DNA of 55,191 nt from an uncultured Collinsella sp. (GCA_905194675.1 CAJJTG010000010.1:1-55191), one strand, 5' to 3'; counted from the first letter of the stretch, positions 7,447-16,915 are shown. Notes: generated by a model from the letters alone, not told the origin. Numbers and translations: made by a program.

Positions 7447-8658
7447 CTAAAGAGAGAACAAGCGAGCGGTAACCGTCTCGGGAATTCCCTGGCTGTTACG
7501 CACCGTTGCGTACGTTAAGAACGAGTTCGATTTACCCGCCGTAGCAGGATAATCACCATACTCCAAGGCTCGGTCGGGCGACAGAAGCGAGCCGTAGGTC
7601 TTAGCCGAAGTGTCAATCAAAAAATGCGACGCCTGGACTTTAACCAGGTATTTATTTTTCCTTCCCGCAGCGCACGCGAGAGGCTCACGCGAAAGGAAGA
7701 GGTACGGCCCACCCTCGTTACCGATATAGGTGCCCATATTGCCCAGGCTACCCACACCGCTATACGTCGCCTCAATGGAGAACACGAAGGTGTCGCCCAT
7801 ATACACAGCCTCGAAAGGCGAAACCGACGAAGGAAGCACCAGCTGAGCTCGCTTCGTGTTGTTGCCGTCAGTCAGGTCGATCGCCGTCATACCGTAATAG
7901 ACGCCCTCATCATTGTGCACACGGGGCGTGATGGTCAGGATGCCGTCGCTCACACGCGGGGCGGATGCGAAGCGGCCCGTCGACTTCCAAATAGTCTCAG
8001 GCTTGGACTCGCTGGGCGACTGACGGTAGCAGTACGAATCGTTACTCGTCTTGGTGCCGCCGGACGAAGGCATCTTATACCAGATGACCGACGACCCATA
8101 CGCCGTGAAGAGCGGCGGATCGTAGTTTTCGCCACCGCGGTCGAGCTCGACAGCGTTGCCGGTAAGGGAGGAGCCTGCAAGGTTTTGCGCATAGAGCTTC
8201 CAAGACGCATTGGCAAAGTTCATCTCGACCCACGCGAACACGCCATCACCCGCGCGAACGTCGTAAAACGCATAACCGGTTCCCTCAATGGGATCCTCAA
8301 TAAGTGTGGTAAGCGAGCCATCGCCCAGGTTGAGCACACCAAGCGTATTGGCATGCAGGGCAGAAGCAGGCGCCATCATCGCGGCAGCATAGTCGCCATC
8401 GCAGTAGTACAGCAGCGTGCCCAGCGGCAGTGTCCACGAGGCCGTGGGCTCAAGATCGATATCAACAGCTTCGTACTCATCAGTGATCGAGACAATCTTC
8501 GAATCGTCCTTGATAACCTGCGGCTCGCCGGCAGCGTCGTCGCTGGTACCTGTTTTCTTTGAGCATCCGGCAAGCACCGTGGCAGCGCCCGCGGCAGCCC
8601 CTCCGAGCACAAAGCCGCGGCGCGATATTCCGTTCTTGATCTGGTCGGCGATACTCAT
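7447..8658 (-). CDS. Tat-exported lipoprotein of unknown function
   Basis: A 403-residue protein with a twin-arginine signal (SRRGFVLGG) that ends in a lipobox (VLAGC), so it should be exported folded and lipid-anchored outside the membrane. The mature part is rich in Trp, Tyr, Gly and Thr with repeating beta-strand-like segments, which resembles a beta-propeller, but no repeat motif is clear enough to name. Its ATG overlaps the stop of the TSCPD gene by one base (TAATG), so the two are translationally coupled. The stretch 7315-7446 beyond it holds only a small hairpin (7359-7376). Confidence 0.8.
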   Translation of the reverse strand: MSIADQIKNGISRRGFVLGGAAAGAATVLAGCSKKTGTSDDAAGEPQVIKDDSKIVSITDEYEAVDIDLEPTASWTLPLGTLLYYCDGDYAAAMMAPASALHANTLGVLNLGDGSLTTLIEDPIEGTGYAFYDVRAGDGVFAWVEMNFANASWKLYAQNLAGSSLTGNAVELDRGGENYDPPLFTAYGSSVIWYKMPSSGGTKTSNDSYCYRQSPSESKPETIWKSTGRFASAPRVSDGILTITPRVHNDEGVYYGMTAIDLTDGNNTKRAQLVLPSSVSPFEAVYMGDTFVFSIEATYSGVGSLGNMGTYIGNEGGPYLFLSREPLACAAGRKNKYLVKVQASHFLIDTSAKTYGSLLSPDRALEYGDYPATAGKSNSFLTYATVRNSQGIPETVTARLFSL

Positions 8659-8921
8659 TAGGCGATCTCGGCGCGAGCGGCCTCGATAGCGCGCGTGAGC
8701 TGATCGGCGCAAGAAGTCTTCTTCATACCGCAGGTATTACCAGCGAGAACCTCGATGACGCGATCGGTAGGAGCACCCTCGACCAGTTTGGAGATAGCCT
8801 TGAGATTGCCGTTGCAGCCACCGGTAAACTCAACGCCCACCACCTTGTTGCCGTCATCAGAAAGATCAAGGTGGATATTGCGAGCGCATACACCCTGAGG
8901 CTTGTAATCAAAACTAATCAT
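8658..8921 (-). CDS. TSCPD domain protein
   Basis: An 87-residue protein that is almost entirely a TSCPD domain, named after a conserved motif related to the C-terminus of some ribonucleotide reductases. Conserved Cys residues appear in GVCARNI, GGCNGNL, NTCGMKK and TSCADQL, which suggests metal or redox chemistry. GAGGGGAA precedes the ATG. It is coupled to the Tat lipoprotein gene, which could be its functional partner; this is inference from gene order. The domain call is firm; the role is unknown. Confidence 0.85.
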   Translation of the reverse strand: MISFDYKPQGVCARNIHLDLSDDGNKVVGVEFTGGCNGNLKAISKLVEGAPTDRVIEVLAGNTCGMKKTSCADQLTRAIEAARAEIA

Positions 8922-9034
8922 TGCGTTCCCCTCTCGTAAAGCAATTTCAGACGTCTATTATCCCCGTCCGAACCGATAAAGTATCGCGGGCACCGATTCA
9001 ACATTCCCCAATGCGAAAACCGGCGACAGCAATA

Positions 9035-10834
9035 CTAGCAATTTGCTTCCCAAGCGTGGACTTCTCGTTTCTCTTGATACATGTTGTGGTCAGCGATGTG
9101 GTACATCTCGGTCAGCGTACATCCGGGTGTCTCTGCCGTCGCGACGCCAAACGACACGCTAACTGTCAGCACTTCATCGCTCGCGGCAGCAAGGCGGAGG
9201 CGAAGATCTTGCACCACTTCGCATGCGGATTCGCGATCGGTGTGAGGGCAAATCAGCAAGAACTCGTCTCCACCAATGCGCATGGGTACAAATTTCTCGC
9301 CTGCCGCCCGCCTCAATACGAACGCCGTACGCCGTAGCAGCTCATCGCCCATTTCGTGACCATAGAGATCATTGGTATGCTTGAGGAAATTGCAGTCCAT
9401 CATGATCACACTCACGGGCAGGGACTCGTTCACCAGGTCGTCGCCAAGGGACTCAAGGTAATTTCTATTGCGAAGCCCCGTCAGCTTGTCCTGGAAAGAA
9501 AGCTCCTCGGCGCGCTTTGTCATCGAGATGTTATGCGTCGCCACGACGACCGATTCCAGTCGACCCTGCTCATCGCGGCGCTGTGGAACAACCTGCAGCG
9601 AATACCACGTACCTCGACAATCTCGTACCTCGGCATCCAAGTACGGCATGCCCTCCATACGATCCTGAAGCGTGCTTAGATCTATTAGCTTCATGACCGC
9701 CTCGCGGCTTTCGGGACTCACGATGTCTCGGCAAACCGTTGTCAAAAAGTCATACGCCTCGGCATGCTCGGCAAATATCTTTGCCACCGATGGCGACATG
9801 TTAATTCCCTCGATCTCGAGCGTATCGAGATGTAGCAGGAAGGTCGACTCATATGTGGAACTGATAGCATTGATGATACCGAGCTGCTTGTCCTTTTCGG
9901 CCAAATTGCGACGATCGGCGATGATACGCACCAACAGCACTACAACCAAAAACACCAGACACGCCAGTACGCCGACAGCGATAAATGAAATCCTGCCCGA
10001 CATGACCTCAGATTTGGGATAGAGCGCAAACAGGCGATAGTCCTTATACGCCGCACGCACGGCATACCAGGTACTTCCCCGATATTCGATACGTGTTAAG
10101 CCTTCGTCTTTCCAATCAATTCCGCTATCGGCAAGAAGCCGGGCAAGGGTTAGATCGACATTCGAATCGTTTGAGGAAACAATCTGCATATCGCGCATCA
10201 CAAGCACCGTTGGATCTTGATGGAATGTGTTGTTCACGAGCACGTCGGCGATCGTGTACGAATAATCATCGGCGGGCTCGGGCGCAAGCGATCGGTACCC
10301 CAGCGCTACGCCATCACTGTACGGAACGGCACTCACGGCAAAATCGACATCGCGACGCTCAACGACCGTCGAGTAGGACACCTTGGATCCTCGATACATC
10401 GATGCGACCGACGAACAGGCAAGCTCCTCTCGCCACAGCATCAGCGGATCGCGACCGTCGATATCGTAATGAGCGACCATATGGCCGTCGGCGTCCATGA
10501 CCAACATTCCCGAAAGGTGCTCGGTATGGACGTACTCCTCGACGAGATCATCGTTGACTTCAACGTGATCAGGCGGCAAGAACGTCGAAAACGACTCGAG
10601 CACGGCATCCAAATTGTACGTCGCCTCGGTTTTTCTTCCCTGTTCATATCGGTCATATTTTTCGCAGGCGTTTTTTAAAAACACCATGGTTTCTTGGCCA
10701 AACCCAAGCGTTTTATCGAGACAGCGATGCGTGCCGACCACATACAGCAGACCCAACAAAACAGCGCTGGCCACAACGCAGATAGCCGCGGTGACTAATG
10801 CCTTTCGGCGCAAGCGGCGCTCATCATTTGTCAT
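9035..10834 (-). CDS. Membrane diguanylate cyclase (sensor-PAS-GGDEF)
   Basis: A 599-residue protein predicted to make cyclic di-GMP from GTP. TM1 lies at about 13-33, an extracellular sensor region of about 240 residues (Cache-like by size and position) follows, TM2 is at about 280-300, then a PAS-like region (about 315-435) and a GGDEF domain with the intact motif at 521-525. No RxxD inhibitory site is visible just before the motif. The ATG overlaps the stop of the upstream binding-protein gene (ATGA), a strong sign of joint expression. This suggests that an extracellular ligand sets c-di-GMP output. Confidence 0.92.
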   Translation of the reverse strand: MTNDERRLRRKALVTAAICVVASAVLLGLLYVVGTHRCLDKTLGFGQETMVFLKNACEKYDRYEQGRKTEATYNLDAVLESFSTFLPPDHVEVNDDLVEEYVHTEHLSGMLVMDADGHMVAHYDIDGRDPLMLWREELACSSVASMYRGSKVSYSTVVERRDVDFAVSAVPYSDGVALGYRSLAPEPADDYSYTIADVLVNNTFHQDPTVLVMRDMQIVSSNDSNVDLTLARLLADSGIDWKDEGLTRIEYRGSTWYAVRAAYKDYRLFALYPKSEVMSGRISFIAVGVLACLVFLVVVLLVRIIADRRNLAEKDKQLGIINAISSTYESTFLLHLDTLEIEGINMSPSVAKIFAEHAEAYDFLTTVCRDIVSPESREAVMKLIDLSTLQDRMEGMPYLDAEVRDCRGTWYSLQVVPQRRDEQGRLESVVVATHNISMTKRAEELSFQDKLTGLRNRNYLESLGDDLVNESLPVSVIMMDCNFLKHTNDLYGHEMGDELLRRTAFVLRRAAGEKFVPMRIGGDEFLLICPHTDRESACEVVQDLRLRLAAASDEVLTVSVSFGVATAETPGCTLTEMYHIADHNMYQEKREVHAWEANC

Positions 10835-11667
10835 GATTCCGCTCCTTGCCCGTCCGTCGTCGCCCCTGCCTTGTACTTGTCCACAATGCGCTCAATCGTG
10901 CCATCTCGATCCATCTCGAACAGCACGGTATTGAGGTTTTTGACGTACTCCCCCTCATAGCCGTCCTTAAACGCGACGCCAAGGTCAACCGTCATAACGT
11001 TGTCGGCGAACACACGATACAGGCCGGGATACTGGGCGACCAGACAATCAAACGACTGAACGTCCGCCATCCAACAGTCAACATACCCCTTGACGAGGGC
11101 GGCTTTGCAGAGTTCGGCGGAGCCATATGATTTGATATGCACGTCCGACGAGATTTCCAGATCGCCTGCAAGCAATCGGCGTTCACTCACCGAACCGGAA
11201 ATCACCGCAACAGTCTTGCTGCCATCGAGATACGCCAAGGACTTGATACCACTCGTTTTCTTGGTGGCAACCGAAACCGTCAAGGTTAGATACGGCTCAG
11301 TCCAGTAATACTCGTCTTCGCGATAACAGGGCGAATAGTCGCACCACAGGCAATCGATCTCGCCGTTTTTGAGCAGGCGGTCACGATCATTCCAAGATAT
11401 GTCAATGAATTGCGGCTTGATTCCCGCACGCTTGCAAGCCTCGCGGGCGATATCGATATCGATACCGGCGTAATCGCCCGCGATATCGGTATACACATAG
11501 GGATCGTTATCCGTAACGCCGATTTTGAGCACCGGGAGATCTTTATCGGATTCACTCGATGAGGTAGAACTGCTTCGGACGGTATACGTCAGGGCAACTG
11601 CACAGACAGCAACAAGGAGTATGAGCACGGACAAGACGATGGCGCCTCGTTTGATACGTCTGGGCAC
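10831..11667 (-). CDS. Membrane-anchored solute-binding protein (SBP_bac_3 type)
   Basis: About 278 residues. An N-terminal hydrophobic helix (about 8-30) with basic residues before it serves as anchor or signal; no lipobox is seen. The rest is an amino-acid-type binding fold: LKIGVTDNDPYVY, GIDIDIAREACKRAG, DCLWCDYSPC and a closing DGTIERIVDKY. The GTG at 11667 is preferred (AAGGAG just upstream); longer in-frame starts would run back through a terminator. No permease or ATPase gene adjoins; instead it overlaps the GGDEF gene by 4 bases, so it probably works as a receptor and not as a transporter part. Confidence 0.88.
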   Translation of the reverse strand: MPRRIKRGAIVLSVLILLVAVCAVALTYTVRSSSTSSSESDKDLPVLKIGVTDNDPYVYTDIAGDYAGIDIDIAREACKRAGIKPQFIDISWNDRDRLLKNGEIDCLWCDYSPCYREDEYYWTEPYLTLTVSVATKKTSGIKSLAYLDGSKTVAVISGSVSERRLLAGDLEISSDVHIKSYGSAELCKAALVKGYVDCWMADVQSFDCLVAQYPGLYRVFADNVMTVDLGVAFKDGYEGEYVKNLNTVLFEMDRDGTIERIVDKYKAGATTDGQGAES

Positions 11668-11731
11668 GCGGCTCCTTTCATCGAAACAGCAGTGAGAGTT
11701 CATTTTATTACCCGGGGGCTTATACGACAGT

Positions 11732-11765
11732 AAAAAAGCGCCTCGCCCAAGATGGGCAAGGCGCC
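11732..11765 (-). terminator. Terminator downstream of the purB remnant
   Basis: An 11-position stem with one mismatch (GCGCCTTGCCC against GGGCGAGGCGC on the minus strand) is followed by T6. It ends transcription of the surface protein gene. Since it follows the purB 3' remnant, it may once have been the purB terminator. Confidence 0.88.
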
Positions 11766-11807
11766 AAAGGTTGAAATGCGTCCGCAAGCGGTCGAATTTG
11801 GTTAACC

Positions 11808-11866
11808 CTACTCGAAGCTTAGCTGCTCCAGGCGGTCGAAGACCGTATCGATGCGGGTGACGAGCG
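11808..11866 (-). pseudogene. Remnant of the purB 3' end
   Basis: The minus strand encodes TRIDTVFDRLEQLSFE followed by a stop, nearly the same as the purB C-terminus (TRIDTVFDRLEQLEF). At the DNA level 11821-11860 matches 15582-15621 at 38 of 40 positions. It begins only a few bases after the stop of the surface protein gene. It is too short to work alone and marks a duplication boundary. Confidence 0.85.
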
Positions 11867-11873
11867 GGGTACC

Positions 11874-14800
11874 CTAACGCTCGAAACGTTTACGCATAAG
11901 AGCGAAAGCGATCAGCGCAACGCCTGCGACAGTAGCAATAAAGGCAACCGCAAGGGCCTGGTCGCCTGTATTGGCGAGCGCGCCCTTAGTAGCCTTAACA
12001 GACTTTTTGGTCACCTTAGTCGTCGTCTGCTGACTAGGCTGGGACGGCGTCACGGGCTGCGTAGGCTGAACCGGCTCACCATTGGCCTCCTCGCCTGTCA
12101 CCACGTACGCCGAGAAGTGGCTCGTGCGGAAGCAAAGGTAGTCGCCCTCGGTCCACGTATCCATAGCCTGAGTGGAACCATCCTCGGCAACGTAGAGCAC
12201 CTTGAGATTGGTGAGCGCCTTCATGGCTGCGGTCATCTTGACACGAACGATGAAGGACATGCCATCGAAGTCCTCGATAACCTCGCCATTCTTGAGAAGC
12301 TTGATATCGAGCTTCTCGGCAACCTTGGTAGCCCCCTGCTCAAGGCCGGAAATCGTAGCATTGGCGGCGTCGGTAAGATTTGTCGGCTCCTCGACCACAA
12401 GAGAGATGCTGTTGTTCTGGGCAATGCCGGCAGCGGCATTGTTCTCGGCGCTTACGCTAACGTCCGTTCCGTCGCTACCTGCAACGCCCGCAATGGTCCT
12501 CGCCGCTACAGTAACGGTACAGGTCATTGTTTTGTCACCACAGGTGACGGTGATCGTGGCGGTACCGGCCTTAAGCGGCGTCACGACGCCGTCTTTGACC
12601 GTAGCGATCGACGAGTCGCTGGAGGCCCAGCCCACCGTCGTATCGTCTGCATCGGCAGGACTCACCGTTGCGGAGAGCTTTGCGGAGGCATCACCGACGG
12701 TAAAGGACAGGCTCGTCTTATTGAGCTCAACCTTCTGGGCGGGATTGGTCACGCTCACCGAAACGGTCTGGGAGAGCGACCCCGCGGTGATGACGAATGA
12801 ACCGGAACCAGTCTTGAGGGCAGTGACGGTGTAGGAGCCATCGCCGTTGTCGACAACCTTAAATGTCTTCGAGGCACCCGTGTCATCCAGAGCGAGCTTG
12901 GTCTCGTCGACCTCACCTGCCAGGGCTCCGGCAAGAGAAATCTTCACGGTGCCCTCTTCGCCCTTCTTAAGGTTAAGAGCGGTCTGGTCGACCGTAAGGT
13001 TCGTTGCGGGATTAAAGACGGTCACCGCGCAATCCTGAGAATAGACGCCGTCTTCAGTCGAAACGGTGATGGTTGCGGCGCCCTTGGAGACAGCCGTCAC
13101 CTTTCCGGTTTGATCGACCGTAGCGACGCTCTCATTGCTGGACTTCCAAACAACTGTCTGGTTAGCCTCCGCGGGAACGACCGCCGCCTTAAGCTGCTCG
13201 GTTGCAGCGCCCGCAAGCGCGACCTTCTGCTTATCGAGCGTGATGCCCGTAGCAGGCTGAATAACGGTCACCTTGCACGTGGCGCTATACTCGCCGTCCT
13301 CAGTGGTAACGGTGATCGTGGCAGCACCGGCCTTGACCGGGGTCACGACGCCGTCCGCAACCGTGGCGACCTCCGGGTCGCTCGAAGACCAGGACACATT
13401 CTTATTCGTTGCATTGTTGGGCTCAACCGTTGCGGTCAACGTCGAGGGCTCACCGCCCACAGCAAGCTTAAGATTCGACGCGCTGAGGCTGACGCCCGAG
13501 ACCTTTACGACCGGAGTGGTTACCGTAATTGTATCCGTGGTTGCAGAGACCCCATCAACCGTTGCCGTGATCGTGGCATCACCGTCACCGACAGCGGTAA
13601 CAAGACCGTTAGCGTCGACGGTAAGGACGCTCTCGTTGGAAGAGGACCAAACAACCTGGCTGGCCTTGTCATCAGGGGAGACCTTTGCCTTCAGCTGCTG
13701 AGTCGTGCCTTTATCCATGGAGGTTGAGTAGCTGTCCGCAATGGAAACCGCAGTCTTTGCAGGCTCCTCGCCAGGCTTGACAACATGAACGGTCATCGTG
13801 TCGCAGAGAAGGCCTCCATTATCGGGGTCACCGAGATAGACGTTTATCTTTGCAGTGCCGTAGCCATTCGGATGCGCGAAATATCCTGCTGTACTTGAGC
13901 TCACAGCATACATCTCGATGCTAACGATGCTAGGGTCTGATGACACGAATCGATATTCAGAATATGGATACTCATCGAGAAGGTCTACGGCCTCCTCCGT
14001 CATCACAGTTCCAAAGTAATCGCGATTTCTGGTCGGATCAAGCAGATAATCGTCCGTACCGGCACGGTCTGGAGCCAACTCACTTTCGATTGAGATTTCG
14101 CTCTCCTTCAAGAATGCAATCGAAGGCTTTACGGATGGGTAGGGAATCACATCTATGGTGCCGACATGTTTACCGCCGAACGAATCCGTCACCTCAATAG
14201 TTGCAGTCCCCACCTTGACTGCGGTGACCCAATCTCCCTCTATCGAAACAACGTCTTGTCCTTTTATAACTGAATAGGATAATTGCCACGTTTGAGATTG
14301 GTAGTCACGCGATGAATCTCTGCAAGCTTGCCCGGTTGAATTCAGTTCAACATCAAGTAAATCATCCGAACGGATCCATGCATTAGAGCCGATAGCCATT
14401 TTTCCGTTCATGTTTTTGTCAACAAAAGCGGGGCCCTGCTCCTTCATCACCACGTCGCAGAGTCGTTTCTTCTGATAAATATCCTGCGCGTAGTCACTCA
14501 CGCCTATCCGGAGCTCACTAGCGCTGCTGCTGTGCGGATTAATATAAACAGGAGCCTGCAGCTGATAATCGGCAGAATTGCTACACTCCGTTATCTGATC
14601 ACTGCTTAGCTGCGTATAAAGCCCCGACCCATCGTCATAAGAGCTATTTCCATAGATATCAAACGCCGTCGGCTCCTCATCGGGCCGCTCAAACGCGAGC
14701 AGCACTTTCCCTTTCTCGGAGCCATAGTGTTGTTTTCCGCAAACAGGACACTTCTCGATATATAACAACGTCAGAGAAGACACAGGCTTTGCCTTGTCCG

Positions 14801-15275
14801 AATTGTTCGCATACTTTATTTCTTTTATTTTGTTTTGAGACTTAGCAAGGCTTATTTCAAGATAACCCTCCGCTTTGTAACCCTCATAATTGAACTCAGC
14901 AGTTATCCGAAGTTTGCCGTCTCCAACAGACACTGGGGACAACGTATATTCCCATTGTCCATAGATGTTTGAAAGCGAGATATTCTCTGCATCATCACTC
15001 GAAATCGTTAGCGTGTAATTCTCGGGGTTTTGCGCCGCTTGAGCTATCTCCTGGGACGGAGCTCCCGGAAGCGAAAAGCGGACACTTCCATTCAGTCTTT
15101 GCCCGACCGCAACAGAACAATATTTCAAAACACTGTCCTGTGAAACAGAAACGAGAACCTCTCCTCCCTTAGTTTCCGATGCGACCGCTATTGATGGCGT
15201 AGCGATTGAAACTGCCGTAACGGCAGCCAAAACGCCACAAAATGCAGCGGCTATCCTCCAAAACCCTTTTCTCAT
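11874..15275 (-). CDS. Cell-wall-anchored surface protein with Ig-like (Big_2) repeats
   Basis: About 1133 residues. The N-terminal signal is MRKGFWRIAAAFCGVLAAV. The first half is unrecognised; it holds a CPVCGKQH motif and a more AT-rich sequence. From about residue 520 there are four Big_2-type bacterial Ig domains (repeats of VVWSSSNESV, ATVDxxGxVTAV and ATITV) and one divergent domain between the third and fourth. A Thr/Lys-rich stalk follows, then the sorting signal: LANTG (an LPxTG variant), a hydrophobic helix and RKRFER. Sortase should link it to peptidoglycan; none is in the window. The ATG at 15275 is chosen for its signal peptide, though its ribosome site is poor; GTG at 15320 is an alternative. 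A G9 tract lies upstream. Confidence 0.88.
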   Translation of the reverse strand: MRKGFWRIAAAFCGVLAAVTAVSIATPSIAVASETKGGEVLVSVSQDSVLKYCSVAVGQRLNGSVRFSLPGAPSQEIAQAAQNPENYTLTISSDDAENISLSNIYGQWEYTLSPVSVGDGKLRITAEFNYEGYKAEGYLEISLAKSQNKIKEIKYANNSDKAKPVSSLTLLYIEKCPVCGKQHYGSEKGKVLLAFERPDEEPTAFDIYGNSSYDDGSGLYTQLSSDQITECSNSADYQLQAPVYINPHSSSASELRIGVSDYAQDIYQKKRLCDVVMKEQGPAFVDKNMNGKMAIGSNAWIRSDDLLDVELNSTGQACRDSSRDYQSQTWQLSYSVIKGQDVVSIEGDWVTAVKVGTATIEVTDSFGGKHVGTIDVIPYPSVKPSIAFLKESEISIESELAPDRAGTDDYLLDPTRNRDYFGTVMTEEAVDLLDEYPYSEYRFVSSDPSIVSIEMYAVSSSTAGYFAHPNGYGTAKINVYLGDPDNGGLLCDTMTVHVVKPGEEPAKTAVSIADSYSTSMDKGTTQQLKAKVSPDDKASQVVWSSSNESVLTVDANGLVTAVGDGDATITATVDGVSATTDTITVTTPVVKVSGVSLSASNLKLAVGGEPSTLTATVEPNNATNKNVSWSSSDPEVATVADGVVTPVKAGAATITVTTEDGEYSATCKVTVIQPATGITLDKQKVALAGAATEQLKAAVVPAEANQTVVWKSSNESVATVDQTGKVTAVSKGAATITVSTEDGVYSQDCAVTVFNPATNLTVDQTALNLKKGEEGTVKISLAGALAGEVDETKLALDDTGASKTFKVVDNGDGSYTVTALKTGSGSFVITAGSLSQTVSVSVTNPAQKVELNKTSLSFTVGDASAKLSATVSPADADDTTVGWASSDSSIATVKDGVVTPLKAGTATITVTCGDKTMTCTVTVAARTIAGVAGSDGTDVSVSAENNAAAGIAQNNSISLVVEEPTNLTDAANATISGLEQGATKVAEKLDIKLLKNGEVIEDFDGMSFIVRVKMTAAMKALTNLKVLYVAEDGSTQAMDTWTEGDYLCFRTSHFSAYVVTGEEANGEPVQPTQPVTPSQPSQQTTTKVTKKSVKATKGALANTGDQALAVAFIATVAGVALIAFALMRKRFER

Positions 15276-15337
15276 TCCCCTAAGTCCAATCTCTCGTGAA
15301 AAAACGCAGCATTCTCCCACACCTTAAAATTGGCTTA

Positions 15338-15367
15338 AGGATACCCCCCCCCAACGAGCACTTGCAA
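15338..15367 (-). promoter_or_regulatory. Putative phase-variable promoter with G9 spacer tract
   Basis: On the minus strand TTGCAA (15362-15367) and TATCCT (15338-15343) are separated by 18 bases, half of which are an uninterrupted G9 run (15344-15352 on the plus strand as C9). It lies about 65 bases upstream of the surface protein start. Slippage in the run would change the -35/-10 spacing. The boxes are moderate matches, so promoter function is inferred. Confidence 0.5.
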
Positions 15368-15462
15368 GCTAATGTTTGCCAGAAGGGGCAAATTAACGGC
15401 AAGCGACATTTCTGCAATATACCATCATCCGCTGAAGTGTGACTTTCCCGACGCTCCCACGC

Positions 15463-15499
15463 AAAAGCCCCGTTGATAAACGCGTTACCAACGGGGCTT
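15463..15499 (-). terminator. purB terminator
   Basis: A perfect 11-bp stem AAGCCCCGTTG/CAACGGGGCTT on the minus strand is followed by a short T run (four), about 75 bases past the purB stop. The remaining bases 15361-15571 hold no gene. Confidence 0.8.
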
Positions 15500-15571
15500 G
15501 GGCTGAAAGGCCGAGCTTCAACGGAGGCCGAAAGTAAACTGATCGGTTTGACTTCGTCCCCAATCGATCAG

Positions 15572-16915
15572 TTAGAACTCGAGCTGCTCCAGGCGATCGA
15601 AGACCGTGTCGATGCGGGTGAGGAAGTCCCACGGATCGAAGATCTCGTCGAGCTTCTCCTGGCTGACGGTGCAGCGCGGATCGGCCTCGAGACGCTCCTT
15701 AAAGGTGGGGCCGGAGACACAATCCTGCACCTCGTGCCAGGTAGCCATGGCGTTTTCCTGCACGATGGCATAGGCATCCTCGCGGGTGATGCCCGTATCG
15801 ACGAGGGCCAGCAAGACCTTGGAGGAGAAGATGAGGCCGCGAGTCTTGTTGAGGTTGGCCATCATGCGAGCCGGATACAGCTGCAGGCCGTCGATAACGC
15901 GGATGAGGCACTGGAACATGTGGTCGAGTGCGATAAAGCTATCGGCCTGGGCGACGCGCTCGGCAGAGGAGTGCGAAATGTCGCGCTCATGCCACAGGGC
16001 GACATTGTCGAAAGCGACCTGGGCATTGGACTTCACGATGCGCGACAGGCCACAGACCTTCTCCATGGTGATCGGGTTGCGCTTGTGCGGCATGGCGGAG
16101 CTGCCCTTTTGACCCTTGCGGAACGGCTCCTCGGCCTCGAGCGTATCGGTCTTCTGCAGATTGCGAACCTCGGTAGCGATGCGCTCGCAGGTGGCCGCCG
16201 TGGTGGCGAGGACGCCGGCGAGGTAGGCATGATGGTCGCGGGAGATGACCTGCGTGGACAGCGGGTCGTGGACCAGACCCAGGTGCTCGCAGACGTACTC
16301 CTCGACGAACGGCTCGATGGAGCTGTAGGTGCCGACGGCACCGGAGATGGCACCGAAGGCAACATTCTTGCGAGCGTCCTCAAGACGATCAAGATCGCGC
16401 TTGAGCTCCCACGCCCAAGAGCCGAACTTCATGCCGAAGGTCATCGGCTCGGCATGAATGCCGTGGGTGCGGCCTGCGCAGAGCGTATTGCGCTCCTCGA
16501 AGGCGCGGCGCTTGCAGATCACGCCGAGCTTCTTGACGTCCTCGATAATCAGGTCGCACGCCTGGGTAAGCTGATAGCACAGAGCCGTATCACCCAGGTC
16601 GGAGCTGGTCATACCGTAGTGAACCCAGCGGCTAGGCTTGGGCTCGCCCTCGGGAACATCGGCGTCGATATATTCCTTCATGTTGGTCAGGAAGGCGATG
16701 ACATCGTGGCGCGTGACCTCCTCGATCTCGTCAACTTTCGCCTTCTCAAAGTTGGCGTGGTCGCGAATCCACTGGGCCTCTTCTTTAGAAATACCGATCT
16801 TGCCGAGCTCCGCCTGAGCCTCGCAGGCCAGGACCTCAATCTCCTGCCAAATGGCGTATTTGTTCTCGAGGGAGAAGATATGTCCCATCTCCGGGCGGGT
16901 ATAGCGATCGATCAT
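15572..16915 (-). CDS. purB: Adenylosuccinate lyase
   Basis: A 447-residue enzyme of the fumarase/aspartase superfamily. It splits SAICAR to AICAR and adenylosuccinate to AMP, releasing fumarate. The superfamily signature GSSAMPHKRNP is intact, TSSDLGDTA and GRTHGIHAEPMTFG are present, and the N-terminal IDRYTRPEM is typical. AAAGGAG precedes the ATG at 16915; the longer frame to 16957 lacks support. It is a single gene with its own terminator. Its last 13 or so codons are duplicated at 11808-11866, on the far side of the surface protein gene. Confidence 0.96.
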   Translation of the reverse strand: MIDRYTRPEMGHIFSLENKYAIWQEIEVLACEAQAELGKIGISKEEAQWIRDHANFEKAKVDEIEEVTRHDVIAFLTNMKEYIDADVPEGEPKPSRWVHYGMTSSDLGDTALCYQLTQACDLIIEDVKKLGVICKRRAFEERNTLCAGRTHGIHAEPMTFGMKFGSWAWELKRDLDRLEDARKNVAFGAISGAVGTYSSIEPFVEEYVCEHLGLVHDPLSTQVISRDHHAYLAGVLATTAATCERIATEVRNLQKTDTLEAEEPFRKGQKGSSAMPHKRNPITMEKVCGLSRIVKSNAQVAFDNVALWHERDISHSSAERVAQADSFIALDHMFQCLIRVIDGLQLYPARMMANLNKTRGLIFSSKVLLALVDTGITREDAYAIVQENAMATWHEVQDCVSGPTFKERLEADPRCTVSQEKLDEIFDPWDFLTRIDTVFDRLEQLEF

